A stretch of DNA of 47,761 nucleotides, from assembly GCA_030145205.1 (NCBI GenBank), contig JAQYVZ010000026.1, positions 1 to 47,761 of the forward strand, read 5' to 3'. Source of the stretch: Desulfuromonadales bacterium (GTDB lineage Bacteria; Desulfobacterota; Desulfuromonadia; Desulfuromonadales; BM103). The first letter of the stretch is position 1. The number at the start of each line of letters is the position of its first letter. The translations under genes were made by a program, and so were the position numbers. Shown here piece after piece: positions 1-8,509 of the stretch. The notes beneath the pieces are model-generated. The model had not been told where the DNA came from. It worked only from the letters and a program-made list of their open reading frames with translations, and did not search any database.

Positions 1-60
1 CAGCTCAGCATCTGGGCCCATGCGACCCGCCCTGTTGAGGATGGCAATCACGCTATCTAG
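1..60 (+). CDS. 3' end of an unidentified gene (partial)
   Basis: Frame 1 is open from the window edge to a TAG at 58-60 and gives 19 residues ending in DGNHAI. The codon use looks ordinary and the stop lies 28 bases before a strong terminator, as expected for the end of a real gene. Too little is visible to name a family, and a chance open frame is possible. Confidence 0.35.
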   Translation, partial: QLSIWAHATRPVEDGNHAI

Positions 61-87
61 ATTTTTGAAAAGTTCGACGCTGGAATC

Positions 88-121
88 AAAACGGCCGGGA
101 GAATTCCCGGCCGTTTTCTTT
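88..121 (+). terminator. Rho-independent terminator
   Basis: A perfect 13-bp inverted repeat (AAAACGGCCGGGA at 88-100, complement at 105-117) has a 4-base loop and runs into a T-rich tail. It closes the gene ending at 60. The A-rich left flank means it may also work on the minus strand. Confidence 0.85.
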
Positions 122-151
122 TACTCACAAAAAGTTTGATTGTGAAGAGAA

Positions 152-190
152 ATTGGCCACCTGGTTTTACTCGGTGGCCAATATTTTTTA
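152..190 (+). terminator. Second, tandem rho-independent terminator
   Basis: A perfect 10-bp stem (ATTGGCCACC at 152-161 with GGTGGCCAAT at 173-182) is followed by ATTTTTTA. With the hairpin 30 bases upstream it makes a double terminator. From here to 426 I see no gene and no convincing promoter. Confidence 0.8.
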
Positions 191-426
191 TAGAAACTCT
201 GGTCATGATTACCATCTCATAAGACAAGGTGCATGAGAGATCCTGTTTTCCTTCCGCGACCGGCGAAACATGGGCCACAAATCTGACGCTCGCAAGTCCT
301 GACTAATAAGGCACGAATCACGTCCTCCCTGTTCATGGGTCTGCTGATGAGCTAAACGCAACTTGTGTTACAATGACTAAAATGGATGTGTGTCTGAGTT
401 TATTTCTATCTTTAGGAGATTAGGAA

Positions 427-813
427 ATGAAATGTCCGTTGTGTGCAAGCAGGGAACACGTAGAGCTTGACTTACACGCAGAAGGGTTCTCCCAAGATGC
501 TCGCGAATGCGGTGAATGTGGCGGCATTTGGACTTTCTCCGGGGATGTCATCAAGGTCATCAAAGGGCGCGTCAAAGATCGACAAAAAGTCAGCACAAAC
601 TTTGTCTGCCCCACTTGCAAGTGCATGGTCAGCCATGAAACGGATTTGGATGCATTTCAATTTCACGAGGAGCTTTATGAATGTACTGTGTGTGGAACAG
701 TTTGTTCAGTTGCCCATAACCAGGTAGAAGTCATAAAAGATTCTCAGAAGGGGTCATTTCTGGACTCAACGGGAGATTTAGTAGAGGCAGACGACTACAA
801 CACTATGAAATAA
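427..813 (+). CDS. Small protein with paired CxxC zinc-ribbon motifs
   Basis: This 128-residue protein of unknown function has two cysteine-rich halves. The first carries CPLC at residues 3-6 and CGEC near 27-30. The second carries CPTC followed by another C near 60, and CTVC near 85. The spacing suggests two zinc ribbons, each built from two CxxC knuckles. An acidic tail follows. There is no signal peptide or membrane segment, so it is probably cytoplasmic. The start is set by an AGGAG Shine-Dalgarno at 414-418. It stands alone between the double terminator and a degenerate tRNA. A role in nucleic-acid binding or protein contact is typical of zinc ribbons, but nothing here shows it. Confidence 0.75.
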   Translation: MKCPLCASREHVELDLHAEGFSQDARECGECGGIWTFSGDVIKVIKGRVKDRQKVSTNFVCPTCKCMVSHETDLDAFQFHEELYECTVCGTVCSVAHNQVEVIKDSQKGSFLDSTGDLVEADDYNTMK

Positions 814-909
814 AAGTCATTGTAAGTATTTGCACTTTGCGAAGAAAGGAAAGTTTCTGCCTGTAGCTATTTGTGACCTTTCCTGCTTGAAACCGACAAA
901 GAACCTTTT

Positions 910-1013
910 CGGGATGTAGCGCAGTCTGTACACGCAGGGAGTGAGCACGCAACCGAGCGGACGATTCTGCTTCGGGAGCAGGGGGCGTTGGTTCGAACCA
1001 GTCATCCCGACCA
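910..1013 (+). pseudogene. Degenerate tRNA-Pro (anticodon CGG)
   Basis: The ends pair as a tRNA acceptor stem (CGGGATG at 910-916 with CATCCCG) followed by ACCA. The anticodon arm reads TCTGC, loop TTCGGGA, GCAGG, giving anticodon CGG for proline. Two faults argue against function: about 27 extra bases lie between the D-loop and the anticodon arm, and the T-loop has six bases (TTCGAA) instead of seven. The total is 104 bases against 77 for the intact tRNA-Pro at 47391. It may be an inactivated tRNA or the scar of an integration event. The rest of the 814-1259 gap holds no gene that I can support. Confidence 0.55.
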
Positions 1014-1259
1014 GTATTGTTGCTAACTTTGAGTTTTAATAACAATTGTCAAGCCAGCAGATTGTTTGCTTGTTGCGAGAGGATATTTACTATTTGTCTT
1101 CTCGCATTGTTTTGAGGCTTCAGGTTCCCAGAAACGCACAATTCTTACTTGCTCTGCAAAATGAGAATAGCCAAAATGTCCGGCTATCGCGCAAATGCGT
1201 TTTCAATATGAGTTTCCAATTTATGAATGTGCCATAAGGGTTTACGGTATGCCACTTTA

Positions 1260-1474
1260 TATAATGGTCTCCGAAGGCCTTAATTTAAAAGGCTTGCTTT
1301 CTGTAAACAGTTACTGTTATAGTTCCAATTCTTCGTGCCCTTCGGTCGGCACATGTTGTGTCCTCGGTTGCTTCTTGTTGATCTCCCCAGACACCACGCT
1401 TAATTTCTGCCAGCCTAGACCGTTCCTTTGTTAATTCATCGGTAGGCCGGTTCCCATTCAAAAGAAGAAAATTT
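1260..1474 (+). promoter_or_regulatory. Likely promoter and long 5' leader of rhlE
   Basis: A perfect TATAAT -10 box lies at 1260-1265 without a clear -35 box. Transcription from it would give a leader of about 200 bases before the rhlE start. Long leaders are common for cold-induced DEAD-box helicase mRNAs, so temperature control is possible. I could not identify a specific fold. Confidence 0.4.
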
Positions 1475-2785
1475 ATGACGTTCAATGACCTCGGTCTTTC
1501 GACCGAACTGCTTCGTGCTGTGTCCGATCAGGGCTACAGCCAACCCACACCCATTCAGGCCAAGGCGATTCCGGCTGTTCTCGAAGGCCGTGATATCCTG
1601 GCCGGGGCCCAGACTGGCACCGGCAAGACTGCTGGTTTCACCTTGCCGCTGTTGCAGCGCCTGAGTGCTCAAAAGCCGGCTCGTGGCCCGCGTCACGTTC
1701 GCGCCCTGGTGCTCACCCCGACACGTGAACTGGCCGCCCAGGTCGGCGAAAGCATTGCCACCTATGGCCGACATCTGCCGTTGCGCTCCACCGTTATTTT
1801 TGGCGGCGTCAATATCCGCCCGCAGATCCAGACCTTGCGCAACGGGGTCGATATCCTGGTGGCCACGCCGGGTCGTTTGCTCGATCACGTGGGGCAGAAG
1901 ACCCTCGACCTGTCTAAAGTAGAGACGTTGGTGCTCGACGAGGCCGATCGCATGCTCGACATGGGTTTTATTCATGACATCCGCAAAGTGCTCGCCCTGT
2001 TGCCCAAACAGCGCCAGAACCTGCTCTTCTCCGCGACTTTCTCGGACGAGATCAAGAAGCTCGCCGACGGTTTCATGACTGCGCCGCAGTTGATCGAAGT
2101 GGCGCGCCGCAATACGGCCGCCGAGGCGGTTAACCAGGTCGTCCATATGGTCGATAAAAAGCGTAAGCGCGCACTGCTTTCGCGTCTGGTTAGTACGAAC
2201 AACTGGCGGCAGGTGCTGGTTTTTACCCGCACCAAACATGGCGCCAACCGCCTGACCCGACAGCTTGAGCAGGACGGCATCAGTGCTGTCGCCATTCATG
2301 GCAATAAGAGTCAGGGAGCCCGGACCAAGGCTCTGGCCGACTTCAAGGCGGGCAAGGTACGGATGCTGATTGCGACCGATATTGCTGCCCGTGGTCTCGA
2401 TATCGATCAACTGCCCCAGGTGGTCAATTTTGAACTGCCGAACGTGCCCGAAGACTACGTGCACCGTATCGGTCGGACCGGCCGGGCCGGTAACGCTGGC
2501 GAGGCTGTTTCACTGGTTTCCATTGACGAGCACAAGCTGCTACGCGATATTGAAAAGGTGCTCAATCGCAAGGTTTCCCAGGTGACGATTGAGGGGTTTG
2601 AACCCGATCCGTCTATCAAGGCGGAACCGATCCAGAATGGTCGTCAGAAACCTGCCGGCGGAAATAAGAACAATAGTCGTCGCGGTGGCAGTTCTAGACC
2701 GAAAAATGGCCGGAACGCCAGTGAGAGCCCGGCGCGGACCGGGCGTGCTGCTGCGGCCAGGCCGAAGACGAGCTGCGTCGGTTGA
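1475..2785 (+). CDS. rhlE: DEAD-box ATP-dependent RNA helicase, RhlE type
   Basis: A 436-residue cytoplasmic RNA helicase that unwinds short duplexes in ribosome assembly or mRNA decay. The core is complete: the F and Q motifs near residues 3-26, Walker A AQTGTGKT near 46-53, PTRELA near 84, DEAD near 155, SAT near 186, then the second RecA domain with TDIAARGLD and [11 protein letters not shown] basic, Ser/Gly/Arg-rich tail of about 60 residues follows and probably binds RNA. Order and length fit the RhlE subfamily. No strong Shine-Dalgarno is visible, but GAAGAAAA precedes the ATG and the Q motif begins directly after it. It is preceded by a long leader that may serve cold regulation. Confidence 0.93.
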   Translation: MTFNDLGLSTELLRAVSDQGYSQPTPIQAKAIPAVLEGRDILAGAQTGTGKTAGFTLPLLQRLSAQKPARGPRHVRALVLTPTRELAAQVGESIATYGRHLPLRSTVIFGGVNIRPQIQTLRNGVDILVATPGRLLDHVGQKTLDLSKVETLVLDEADRMLDMGFIHDIRKVLALLPKQRQNLLFSATFSDEIKKLADGFMTAPQLIEVARRNTAAEAVNQVVHMVDKKRKRALLSRLVSTNNWRQVLVFTRTKHGANRLTRQLEQDGISAVAIHGNKSQGARTKALADFKAGKVRMLIATDIAARGLDIDQLPQVVNFELPNVPEDYVHRIGRTGRAGNAGEAVSLVSIDEHKLLRDIEKVLNRKVSQVTIEGFEPDPSIKAEPIQNGRQKPAGGNKNNSRRGGSSRPKNGRNASESPARTGRAAAARPKTSCVG

Positions 2786-2866
2786 TAGCGGTGGAATCGG
2801 GATTTCACCATGAGAGTTCCGTAAGCGTATTCCCAGGGAATGTTTGTTTCTGTCGGAGATTGGCGT

Positions 2867-3079
2867 ATGAAGATTGATTTGAGGCGGCTGGATTATCTGA
2901 TCACCCGGCAGATCGATGACATCGAGATGATTGTTGCCGGAACAGGTTATCTTCCCCGAACCGTTATCGGTGTGGCGACCTTCCTGCTTGATAATGAGGG
3001 GAATATCGACCTGCTGACGTCGAAGCAACAGGTCACCTTCGAAAGGTTCATTAAGCCGTTGCTGGAAGTATCATCTTGA
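2867..3079 (+). CDS. Small conserved-looking protein of unknown function
   Basis: A 70-residue cytoplasmic protein beginning MKIDLRRLDY. GGAG at 2855-2858 stands eight bases before this ATG, so I prefer it to the ATG at 2840, which has no usable spacing. The protein mixes charged and aliphatic residues and has no membrane segment, signal peptide or cysteine motif. It lies between rhlE and the SpoU methyltransferase on the same strand with short gaps and may be cotranscribed with them. I do not recognise the family. Confidence 0.6.
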   Translation: MKIDLRRLDYLITRQIDDIEMIVAGTGYLPRTVIGVATFLLDNEGNIDLLTSKQQVTFERFIKPLLEVSS

Positions 3080-3130
3080 CCCGGATGGGGCTGCTTGCAC
3101 CAGCACCCCGCAGAGGCTCACATCAAACAG

Positions 3131-3646
3131 ATGAAGAAAACGAACATCTACATTGGCCTGAGCAACCCCAAGAGCCCGACAAATGTTGGTGGCGTGATGC
3201 GCGCGGCCGGCTGCTTCGGTGCAGACGCCGTTTTTTATACGGGGCAACGCTACGAGCGCTCTGCCAGGTTTCACACCGACACACATGATGCCAACCAGGA
3301 GATTCCCTTGACCGGGGTCTCCTGTTTGCTTGAAAGTGCCCCGGCCAACACGAAGATCGTCTGTGTTGAATTGGTCGAGGGCGCGACGGCGTTACCCGGA
3401 TATCAGCACCCGGACCACGCCTTTTATATCTTTGGACCTGAAGATGGAACCCTCACCCAGGACATCATCGATCGGGCCGATGACGTTGTCTATGTCCCGA
3501 CGACACACTGTATGAACCTAGCGGCAACGGTCAATGTTGTCCTTTACGACCGCATTGCCAAATCGGTGCTGCCGGTTTCAGATGATGAACTTATTCGTCA
3601 AAGTCGGGACAATAATAATCATGTCAAGGTCAGAAGTTTCGGGTAG
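3131..3646 (+). CDS. SpoU/TrmH-family RNA 2'-O-methyltransferase
   Basis: A 171-residue SPOUT-fold enzyme expected to transfer a methyl group from S-adenosylmethionine to a ribose 2'-OH in tRNA or rRNA. The three SpoU motifs are present: motif 1 NPKSPTNVGGVMRAA near residues 11-25, motif 2 FGPEDGTL near 110, and motif 3 VPTTHCMNLAATVNVVLYDR near 127-147, which forms the knotted cofactor site. The length is that of the bare catalytic domain without an RNA-binding extension. The frame is open from a TTG at 3095, but the ATG at 3131 begins the conserved KKTNIYIGL segment and has AGAGG about 15 bases upstream. The exact substrate cannot be assigned. Confidence 0.85.
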   Translation: MKKTNIYIGLSNPKSPTNVGGVMRAAGCFGADAVFYTGQRYERSARFHTDTHDANQEIPLTGVSCLLESAPANTKIVCVELVEGATALPGYQHPDHAFYIFGPEDGTLTQDIIDRADDVVYVPTTHCMNLAATVNVVLYDRIAKSVLPVSDDELIRQSRDNNNHVKVRSFG

Positions 3647-3686
3647 TTTCTTTTCACTGGAGACGCGTCCCTTAAAAGAGTGACAC

Positions 3687-4430
3687 ATGCAGATTGTCGT
3701 GATTCATGGATGGCCGCAGAATGATTCTGTGATGTTGCAAACCGTAGCCGAGACACTTGGCCTGCTGGTTTATGAAGTACGGCAGCGAATGGTGGGGGAC
3801 GGCCCGGTTGTCATCGCAAGCTTTGCTGATCCACAAGCAGCCGAGGCTGTCAGGGTCAAACTCGAACAGGCTGGAGTACAAACCCTCCTGATTGACAGCG
3901 ATGTTCGAACCGCAGCGTTTGTTGTGCGCCACTTTAAACTCACCGACAATATTCTGCAGGTTGCAACGGCGGGTGGCGAACTGCGGGAGATTTCATTTGA
4001 TCGGGTCACGCATCTGTTAGCAGCGACCACGGTGGTTGTGTCGGCCGAAGCGGGGGCTGTGGTGACGGAGCGGAAATTCAGCCTCGGCAAAACCATGCTG
4101 TCTGGCGGCATCCCGATGACTAAAAAAGTACAGCATCAGACGGCGGGTACGCAGGAGGAACGCGACGATGTTCTCTGCATCCTGGCGGAGCAGCAGTCGT
4201 TCCTTTTTCTGCGTAGCGGCCTGGATTATAGTGGGCTCGGCTCGGCCAAACAACTGACCCGTGAGCTCAATTTTAATATGCTAAAGACAGAATTGCAGCG
4301 CCGCGCGCCACAGGCTGTTTTTGACAATCGTCTCTGTAAACGCGCAACCCAGGTTCGCCTGCTCGGCACCTCGCTCGATCCTGATACTCACCTCGATCTA
4401 TCTTTCGACATTCTCTCCCGGACCATTTGA
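3687..4430 (+). CDS. Conserved-looking protein of unknown function
   Basis: A 247-residue protein with no signal peptide and no clear membrane helix. The N-terminal 70 residues alternate beta-like and helical stretches. The middle is hydrophobic with a run of valines near residue 115, and the C-terminal third is rich in Leu, Arg and Asp. I see no catalytic motif or cofactor site. It follows the methyltransferase by 40 bases on the same strand. It could be a regulatory or scaffold protein, but I do not assign a function. Confidence 0.6.
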   Translation: MQIVVIHGWPQNDSVMLQTVAETLGLLVYEVRQRMVGDGPVVIASFADPQAAEAVRVKLEQAGVQTLLIDSDVRTAAFVVRHFKLTDNILQVATAGGELREISFDRVTHLLAATTVVVSAEAGAVVTERKFSLGKTMLSGGIPMTKKVQHQTAGTQEERDDVLCILAEQQSFLFLRSGLDYSGLGSAKQLTRELNFNMLKTELQRRAPQAVFDNRLCKRATQVRLLGTSLDPDTHLDLSFDILSRTI

Positions 4431-4486
4431 ACGTCATTGCAGTACTTGGCAGCACGCTTCAGCGTGAACCGCACCACCCAATAAGT

Positions 4487-4516
4487 TTGACACTCACCGC
4501 CTTTCTGACGTATACA
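4487..4516 (+). promoter_or_regulatory. Sigma70-type promoter for the DUF815 ATPase
   Basis: TTGACA at 4487-4492, an 18-base spacer and TATACA at 4511-4516 fit a housekeeping promoter. The gene starts about 140 bases downstream, and small hairpins lie in this leader. Confidence 0.5.
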
Positions 4517-4657
4517 GACTCGCCGTTCCTTTGCGAACGACGTTTTGGTGGCAGGTCTAACCCCCGCGTGAAGCACTTCACTTCTGCAGTTGCCCCCTGA
4601 CGACAATCTATTACTTATCGCTTTGTGCGTTTATGATCACTTTAGAGGAGAGTCTGT

Positions 4658-5548
4658 ATGATGATCAGTATGAATTTGAAGCCTGAATCTGTCGCTCAGT
4701 TCGAGCGCTTGATGAGCTCTGTCGAAATGTTGCTGCCAAAAGCGGTTGAACCGGTTGACTGGTCGGCCTGTCATGCGGCCAACTGGCGTCGGCATTCTTT
4801 TTCGGGCTACCTGGAACCAGTCAAGGTGACTGACAGCACCCGCCTCGATCAGCTGCTTGGTGTGGAAGAGCAGAAACAGACCATGGTGAACAACACCAGA
4901 CAGTTCCTGCAGGGTCTGCCCGCCAATAATGCTCTGCTCTGGGGTTCGCGCGGTACCGGTAAATCGTCGATCGTCAAGGCACTGCTCAATGAGTTCGGTG
5001 ATGATGGTCTGCGGATCATCCAGGTTGAGAAGGAAGACCTGATCTATATTTCGGAGATCTTTGCTGCCGTTGAGAACCAGCCTTACCGCTTCATCATGCT
5101 CTGCGACGACCTGACCTTTGAGACGGGCGAGCTGGCCTACAAGATGCTCAAGAGCGCCCTCGATGGCTCGGTCTATTCGGCGCCGGAGAATGTGCTGATC
5201 TATGTGACCTCCAACCGCCGCTACCTGTTGCCGGAGTACGAAGGGGATCACTTAGGTGGAAAATACGTAAAAGGTGAGCTGCAACAGAGTGAAATACAAG
5301 AAGAAAAAAGCTCTCTTTCCGACCGCTTCGGCATCTGGGTGCCGTTTCATGTTTTCTCCCAGGAACGCTACCTCGAAGCAGTCAAGCTTTGCGTCGAACG
5401 ATGGGGTCAGAAGCTTGGTCGTGAAATCCCCTGGAGTGATGAGCTTGAGAATGCTGCGATTAAATGGTCACACGACAAGACCAAGCGCTGTGGGCGTACG
5501 GCCTACCAGTTTTCGAAAAACTGGGTTGGGAAATACCTGTTGAAGTAG
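4658..5548 (+). CDS. DUF815-family AAA-type ATPase
   Basis: A 296-residue P-loop ATPase. The N-terminal 70 residues precede the conserved LDQLLGVEEQK segment. Walker A is GSRGTGKSS near residues 100-108 and Walker B is FIMLCDDLTF near 146-155, with a sensor-1-like VTSNRR near 188. The layout fits DUF815, a widespread but poorly characterised AAA family of about 290 residues. GAGGAG about ten bases upstream supports the start, though ATG codons at residues 1, 2 and 5 make it uncertain by a few residues. It is soluble, probably cytoplasmic, and has its own promoter. The substrate is unknown. Confidence 0.85.
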   Translation: MMISMNLKPESVAQFERLMSSVEMLLPKAVEPVDWSACHAANWRRHSFSGYLEPVKVTDSTRLDQLLGVEEQKQTMVNNTRQFLQGLPANNALLWGSRGTGKSSIVKALLNEFGDDGLRIIQVEKEDLIYISEIFAAVENQPYRFIMLCDDLTFETGELAYKMLKSALDGSVYSAPENVLIYVTSNRRYLLPEYEGDHLGGKYVKGELQQSEIQEEKSSLSDRFGIWVPFHVFSQERYLEAVKLCVERWGQKLGREIPWSDELENAAIKWSHDKTKRCGRTAYQFSKNWVGKYLLK

Positions 5549-5648
5549 AGTAGGGGGGCGAAGCGTCCGATGCAACTCTCCGCCAAAAAATGCTAGAGTG
5601 ACAACGAGTTAGCTCAACTGTTGTTCGCAACCTGTCAGGATCTAAGAT

Positions 5649-6326
5649 ATGGCCAAACCCTGGAAAACCCTGGAGAGCGTGACCACGGATGAAGGTGTGC
5701 TGGAATTGCGGCAGCGTGATGCCCGGGATTTCCTGATTACTGTGGGTGGTTTGGTGCTGATGAACAGTCTGGCAAACCGGTCCGAAGTTGTCCTGGGTCA
5801 GCTTGGCTGTAAGAAGCTACAGACGCACAAACAGCCACGGATACTGGTTGGCGGTCTTGGTATGGGTTACACCCTTAAGGCAGCTCTGGACAGCCTGCCG
5901 GCCAGCGCACACGTTGTGGTCGCGGAACTCAACCCGGTCGTTCTCGGCTGGTGCCAGGGGCCGCTGGCGGTCCTGACCGATGATGCCGTGCATGATCCCC
6001 GCGTCAAAGTTGAAATCATCGATGTTGCGCAACGGGTCCGGCGGGCTAGTCAGGCGGAACCTTCGGAACGTTTTGATGCAATTATCTTCGATCTCTACAA
6101 GGGTCCGCATTTTCGCACAGATCCCGTGAATGACCCTCTTTATGGCAGCCGAGCAATTGCCCATGCCCGTGCCGCACTGAAGCCTGGCGGGGCCTTTGTG
6201 ATCTGGGGCGAAAATTACGATGAGGGTTTCGCCAAGAGGTTACAGAAGGCGGGCTTCAAGGTGAGCAGGCAGCGTCCCGGGCGCGGCGGCCTGCGGCATG
6301 TAGTGTTTATAGCAGAGACCTCGTAG
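5649..6326 (+). CDS. Spermidine synthase-like SAM-dependent methyltransferase fold protein
   Basis: A 225-residue Rossmann-fold protein. The glycine-rich motif LVGGLGMGYTLKAAL lies near residues 65-80, followed by an acidic strand end VVVAELNP near 92-99 and FDAIIFDLYKGP near 140-151. These match the cofactor site of the SpeE superfamily. It is shorter than true spermidine synthases (about 280) and no speD or agmatine gene is nearby, so the reaction may be a methylation rather than polyamine synthesis. It stands alone with about 100-base gaps on both sides. Confidence 0.7.
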   Translation: MAKPWKTLESVTTDEGVLELRQRDARDFLITVGGLVLMNSLANRSEVVLGQLGCKKLQTHKQPRILVGGLGMGYTLKAALDSLPASAHVVVAELNPVVLGWCQGPLAVLTDDAVHDPRVKVEIIDVAQRVRRASQAEPSERFDAIIFDLYKGPHFRTDPVNDPLYGSRAIAHARAALKPGGAFVIWGENYDEGFAKRLQKAGFKVSRQRPGRGGLRHVVFIAETS

Positions 6327-6420
6327 TCCCACCGGCTTAGATTCATCGCCACAAATCCTTTTTTGCTATCGAACCACAAATAGGGTTAGATTAAAGAATC
6401 ACGCTCCTCCCAAAACGAAT

Positions 6421-7101
6421 ATGTCAAAATTATCCATCAAACCCATCAAATTTATTTTCGGCTGCCTCTGGCTCAGCCTGTTCCTGTTCGCCCTGTTCAG
6501 TTGGTGGCGCTCGGGAATCTCCCTGGTTCAGGTCCCGAGACTCCTCAGTGAGTGGCTGGACGATACCGGTCTGTTCAGGGCCGCACTGATCTATATCGTG
6601 ATTTATGCCGTGCGACCCTTGATCCTGCTGCCGGCAACTTTGCTGACTGTAGCATCAGGCTTGATCTTCGGTCCCTGGCTCGGCACGCTTTTTACCATTG
6701 TGGGTGAGAACGCAAGTGCCAACGTCGGTTTTTTCCTGGCGCGTTGGTTCGGTCGGAGGGCTGTGGCTTCCCACGCATCGGTGAGGATGAGTCGTTGGGA
6801 TGGTAAGCTTCAACAAAACGGGTTGGTTGCTGTCATGACCATGCGGTTGATCATGCTCCCCTTTGATGCCGTCAACTTTGGCTGTGGACTAACCGCCATA
6901 CGTCACCGTGACTTTGCGGTTGGTACCTTTATCGGCATTCTGCCTTCCCTGGTCGGTTTTGTTCTTCTCGGCGGCGTTGCTGCGCCGGGTGTGCACAACC
7001 GGACCCTGGTGTTGGTCCTCTCCGCCCTGTTCATGCTCCTGGGCTTCGGTATCGCTCGTCATCTCAAGCAGAGGGAGCGGATGGCCGGAACACACCCTTG
7101 A
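6421..7101 (+). CDS. TVP38/TMEM64-family (DedA-like) inner membrane protein
   Basis: A 226-residue polytopic membrane protein with hydrophobic segments near residues 8-28, 55-70, 75-105, 140-160, 165-190 and 195-215. The family core is visible: ATLLTVASGLIFGPWLGTL followed by the re-entrant GENASANVGFFLARWFGRR. Relatives are linked to lipid flipping and membrane homeostasis, but the substrate here is unknown. The start lacks a clear Shine-Dalgarno. A possible promoter (TTGCTA at 6363-6368, 17 bases, TTAGAT at 6386-6391) lies just upstream. Confidence 0.85.
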   Translation: MSKLSIKPIKFIFGCLWLSLFLFALFSWWRSGISLVQVPRLLSEWLDDTGLFRAALIYIVIYAVRPLILLPATLLTVASGLIFGPWLGTLFTIVGENASANVGFFLARWFGRRAVASHASVRMSRWDGKLQQNGLVAVMTMRLIMLPFDAVNFGCGLTAIRHRDFAVGTFIGILPSLVGFVLLGGVAAPGVHNRTLVLVLSALFMLLGFGIARHLKQRERMAGTHP

Positions 7102-7205
7102 CGGCGTCTGATGGTTTGATGAAACCTCTGGTGTCTCTCATTTGTTACTCACGGGAGCTGCTTCTCACAGTCTTCAGTCCGGTGAGTTAAGGCACAGAGG
7201 AGGGC

Positions 7206-7253
7206 AAAAAAATACCGGGAGAGCAGTTGTTTGAAGACTGCTCAATCCCGGTC
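7206..7253 (-). terminator. Terminator of the gene at 7276-7701
   Basis: Nested inverted repeats (ACCGGGA/TCCCGGT outside, GAGCAGT/ACTGCTC inside) end on the minus strand in seven Ts. It lies directly after the stop of the minus-strand gene. Confidence 0.85.
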
Positions 7254-7275
7254 GATGCCCCGGTTGATGAAATTG

Positions 7276-7701
7276 TCAGCTTATGGCTTCTCTGATGATC
7301 TGGTCGAGTTCCTGAGCGAGTTCTGCTGAGGGGGTCACGACCACGTCACGGTTGGCAACGTGGGCTGTAAAGCGTTGGTCGTCCTGGTGGTGTTCGTAAG
7401 CGGATCCCAGCTTTTGACTGCATGCCAGCATTTGCGATGGGCTCATGCCGTGCTCCTTGGCAACCAGCTGGAAATTCTTGACTTCCCCCTGCTCAATCCA
7501 GGCGATACCGAACTTCTTCGGCGGCTTACCGATAAACACGTAGGTCTGCTTGGTGTCCGGTATGATTTCGATCGGGTCCTTCACCTGTTCCATCAGTGAA
7601 CCGAGCGGCTGCTTGATTTGCTCAACCTGGTTCGCCAGCGGGTTGTCGTCCTGCAGTTCCGGGTACTTTGGTTTACCTCCAAGTTTGTTGAATAAACCCA
7701 T
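7276..7701 (-). CDS. Small soluble protein of unknown function
   Basis: A 141-residue protein starting MGLFNKLGGK. AAGGAG stands six bases before this ATG, so the ATG 15 bases further upstream is not used. The N-terminal 50 residues are charged and probably flexible. The C-terminal 90 form an alpha/beta-like region with IGKPPKKFGIAWIE near 58-71 and a helical tail. It has no signal peptide, membrane helix or cysteine cluster. A strong terminator follows the stop, so it looks monocistronic. I do not recognise the family. Confidence 0.65.
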   Translation of the reverse strand: MGLFNKLGGKPKYPELQDDNPLANQVEQIKQPLGSLMEQVKDPIEIIPDTKQTYVFIGKPPKKFGIAWIEQGEVKNFQLVAKEHGMSPSQMLACSQKLGSAYEHHQDDQRFTAHVANRDVVVTPSAELAQELDQIIREAIS

Positions 7702-7900
7702 GAGTAACTCCTTCACATAAAAAAGTTAGCCGGGGCGATGTAACGTTATTAAACCTAACAAGATTTTATGGAAGGTCAAGTCAACTCACCGAAATTGAGA
7801 ATGAATGTTAATTGATTATGTCTCTGTGATGGCGTGCTCTATTGGTGTGTTTACGGGCGCCCGAATTTCTCATGCGAAGATTCGCCATCGTAGGAGATGG

Positions 7901-8509
7901 TTACAGCGGTTTGCCTGGGGAAAGTTTTTCAAGGTTTTTGAGCTGCTGTTCCGCTGTGGTTATTGCAATTTCAGAAGGGGAATGATTGGGGTAAAATGGG
8001 TCGATTTTTTTCCAGATACCCACTGCAGTGACTAACTCGCCTGCACGATAGGCCATCAGGCCGCTTTTCATTAATTCATCGGCACATTGCTCGAGTCGAG
8101 CGCTGATTTCCACCCGTGACAGTATGAGGGTCGATTGGAGCTGTGCATCTTTCGGATAGATGTCCAACGCCAAACGATACAGTCGACCGGCTTTGTTGAA
8201 TTGACTTGCCGAGATGGTTTGCTCAGCTTTATGCAGAAGCTGGTTCCCAACCTCTGTGTGGAGGTCGGCCAGCGAGATCTCATCGACCTCTTTGTGGCGC
8301 GATGCAAGGATTTCCGTTTGAGCCTGCACCAGGTTCCCTTCAGCCAGGAATCGCTCAATCTTCTGCCGCGCCTGTTGGGCTGGTGTTTCGGCTGGCCGGG
8401 CTATTTTCGTCGCCATTTTCCCAAGTGGATCCAGTTGGGTTGACGAGCAGCCACTGATCGCCAGGAGAAGCAACAGTAAGGCGTAGTGGAAACAGGTTAC
8501 GACGCGCAT
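7901..8509 (-). CDS. Lipoprotein with helical repeats, partner of the HD-GYP protein
   Basis: A 202-residue secreted lipoprotein. A hydrophobic signal peptide ends in the lipobox ISGC near residues 18-21. No Asp follows the cysteine, so the protein is probably sent to the outer membrane. The mature part is rich in Ala, Leu, Glu and Gln and reads as helix pairs (for example FNKAGRLYRLALDIYPKD near 104-121), like tetratricopeptide repeats. CGGAG supports the ATG. The start overlaps the end of the HD-GYP gene by 13 bases, so the two are translationally coupled. Nothing shows whether it senses or assembles something for that protein. Confidence 0.75.
   Translation of the reverse strand: MRVVTCFHYALLLLLLAISGCSSTQLDPLGKMATKIARPAETPAQQARQKIERFLAEGNLVQAQTEILASRHKEVDEISLADLHTEVGNQLLHKAEQTISASQFNKAGRLYRLALDIYPKDAQLQSTLILSRVEISARLEQCADELMKSGLMAYRAGELVTAVGIWKKIDPFYPNHSPSEIAITTAEQQLKNLEKLSPGKPL

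Noticed and set aside
1046-1434. Small open frames between the tRNA relic and rhlE
   Set aside because: They have no ribosome site, unusual composition, and overlap the likely promoter and leader of rhlE.
1436-2464. Long open frame opposite rhlE (342 codons)
   Set aside because: It is antisense to the intact DEAD-box helicase and arises from the GC-rich codon pattern. The frame opposite paaK at 44028-45056 was rejected for the same reason.
4524-4539. CGTTC/GAACG hairpin as a terminator before the DUF815 gene
   Set aside because: The stem has only five base pairs and is not followed by a T run. It lies downstream of the predicted promoter, so it is at most a leader hairpin.
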